Below, in pieces: positions 63,980 through 64,000 of a stretch of DNA of 64,000 nucleotides. Made by a program: the position numbers and the translations under genes. The notes under the pieces were generated by a model. It worked only from the letters and a program-made list of their open reading frames with translations, had not been told where the DNA came from and did not search any database. The DNA comes from Aliivibrio fischeri. GTDB lineage: Bacteria; Pseudomonadota; Gammaproteobacteria; Enterobacterales; Vibrionaceae. The DNA lies in the NCBI RefSeq assembly GCF_009727955.1, contig NZ_WOBR01000004.1, positions 201,844-265,843 of the forward strand, read 5' to 3'. Each line of letters opens with the position of its first letter. The first letter of the stretch is position 1.

Positions 63980-64000
63980 TGGCGGAGCGGACGGGACTCG
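63980..64000 (-). tRNA. tRNA-Asp, 3' end only (runs off the window)
   Basis: The last 21 bases match the 3' end of the intact tRNA-Asp, including CCA, the acceptor strand and the T-stem strand up to CGAG. The rest lies beyond the window. Confidence 0.85.

Noticed and set aside
1..64000. CRISPR arrays, prophage, integrase or insertion sequence genes
   Set aside because: No regular repeat-spacer array, transposase, integrase or phage structural gene was seen on either strand. The tRNA cluster has repeats but no integrase.

Overview
The window looks like chromosome I of a Vibrionaceae bacterium, most likely Aliivibrio (A. fischeri or a close relative). The DNA is AT-rich, and the protein sequences and gene order are of Vibrio type: rnd/minEDC, pdxB-asd-fimV(hubP)-truA-accD-folC-dedD-cvpA-purF, ybaN-apt-dnaX-ybaB-recR, menFDHBCE, and a tRNA-Ser/tRNA-Asp cluster. 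The species call is inferred from overall resemblance, not from a database search. No prophage, insertion sequence or CRISPR array is visible.

Layout. 1-2000: the end of rnd (RNase D) faces the minEDC division-site operon. 2185-3442: ycgL and a periplasmic lytic transglycosylase. 3445-3562: a nested inverted-repeat element between convergent genes. 3573-6944: mnmC (tRNA wobble modification) and fabB (fatty acid synthesis). 7105-19525: a long, mostly co-oriented housekeeping run (pdxB, asd, fimV/hubP, truA, accD, folC, dedD, cvpA, purF). It has a PurR-type operator before cvpA and an intrinsic terminator lying across the cvpA stop codon. 19583-22243: a LysR regulator, an RssB-like response regulator and a YbaN membrane protein. 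22373-26293: apt, dnaX, ybaB, recR; dnaX carries an A-AAA-AAG slippery heptamer followed in the -1 frame by one codon and a stop, predicting a tau/gamma pair as in E. coli. 26265-28873: a rhombosortase-like protease, a DTW-domain tRNA modification enzyme and a dGTPase. 29110-38571: accessory metabolism and regulation (aldehyde dehydrogenase, EamA transporter, secreted papain-like protein, yqhD/yqhC pair, TetR/reductase pair with a palindromic operator, SgrR with a divergent 60-codon reading frame). 38629-47367: alaA, then the menaquinone operon menFDHBCE. 47347-54196: a fused MFS/PlsC-type acyltransferase, a TetR regulator, a Tim44-domain protein, cysteine-cluster proteins, an SDR and a 2-oxoglutarate/iron oxygenase. 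54258-57495: a tightly coupled pair of an MscS-type channel and a large membrane P-loop protein whose Walker A lysine is replaced by threonine. 57816-61178: a GNAT acetyltransferase, an exported MTA/SAH nucleosidase-like protein and a chemoreceptor. 61598-64000: three tRNA-Ser(UGA) genes, one complete and one truncated tRNA-Asp(GUC), one grossly altered tRNA-Asp-like locus, repeated spacers and terminators, and an alpha-carbonic anhydrase gene set inside the cluster.

How the genes work together. MinC/D/E place the division septum, FimV/HubP marks the cell poles, and DedD (SPOR domain) acts at the septum. FabB and AccD serve fatty acid synthesis. PdxB (with Asd at the same locus), FolC, CvpA/PurF and Apt cover cofactor, amino acid and purine supply. 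DnaX, RecR and YbaB handle DNA. TruA, MnmC and the DTW protein modify tRNA. MenF-D-H-C-E-B make the menaquinone used in anaerobic respiration.

The loci least explained by known families are the MscS/degenerate-ATPase pair, the tRNA-Asp-like locus whose two inserted segments are complementary to each other, the secreted His/Cys papain-like protein, and the exported nucleosidase with an Asn in place of a catalytic Asp.
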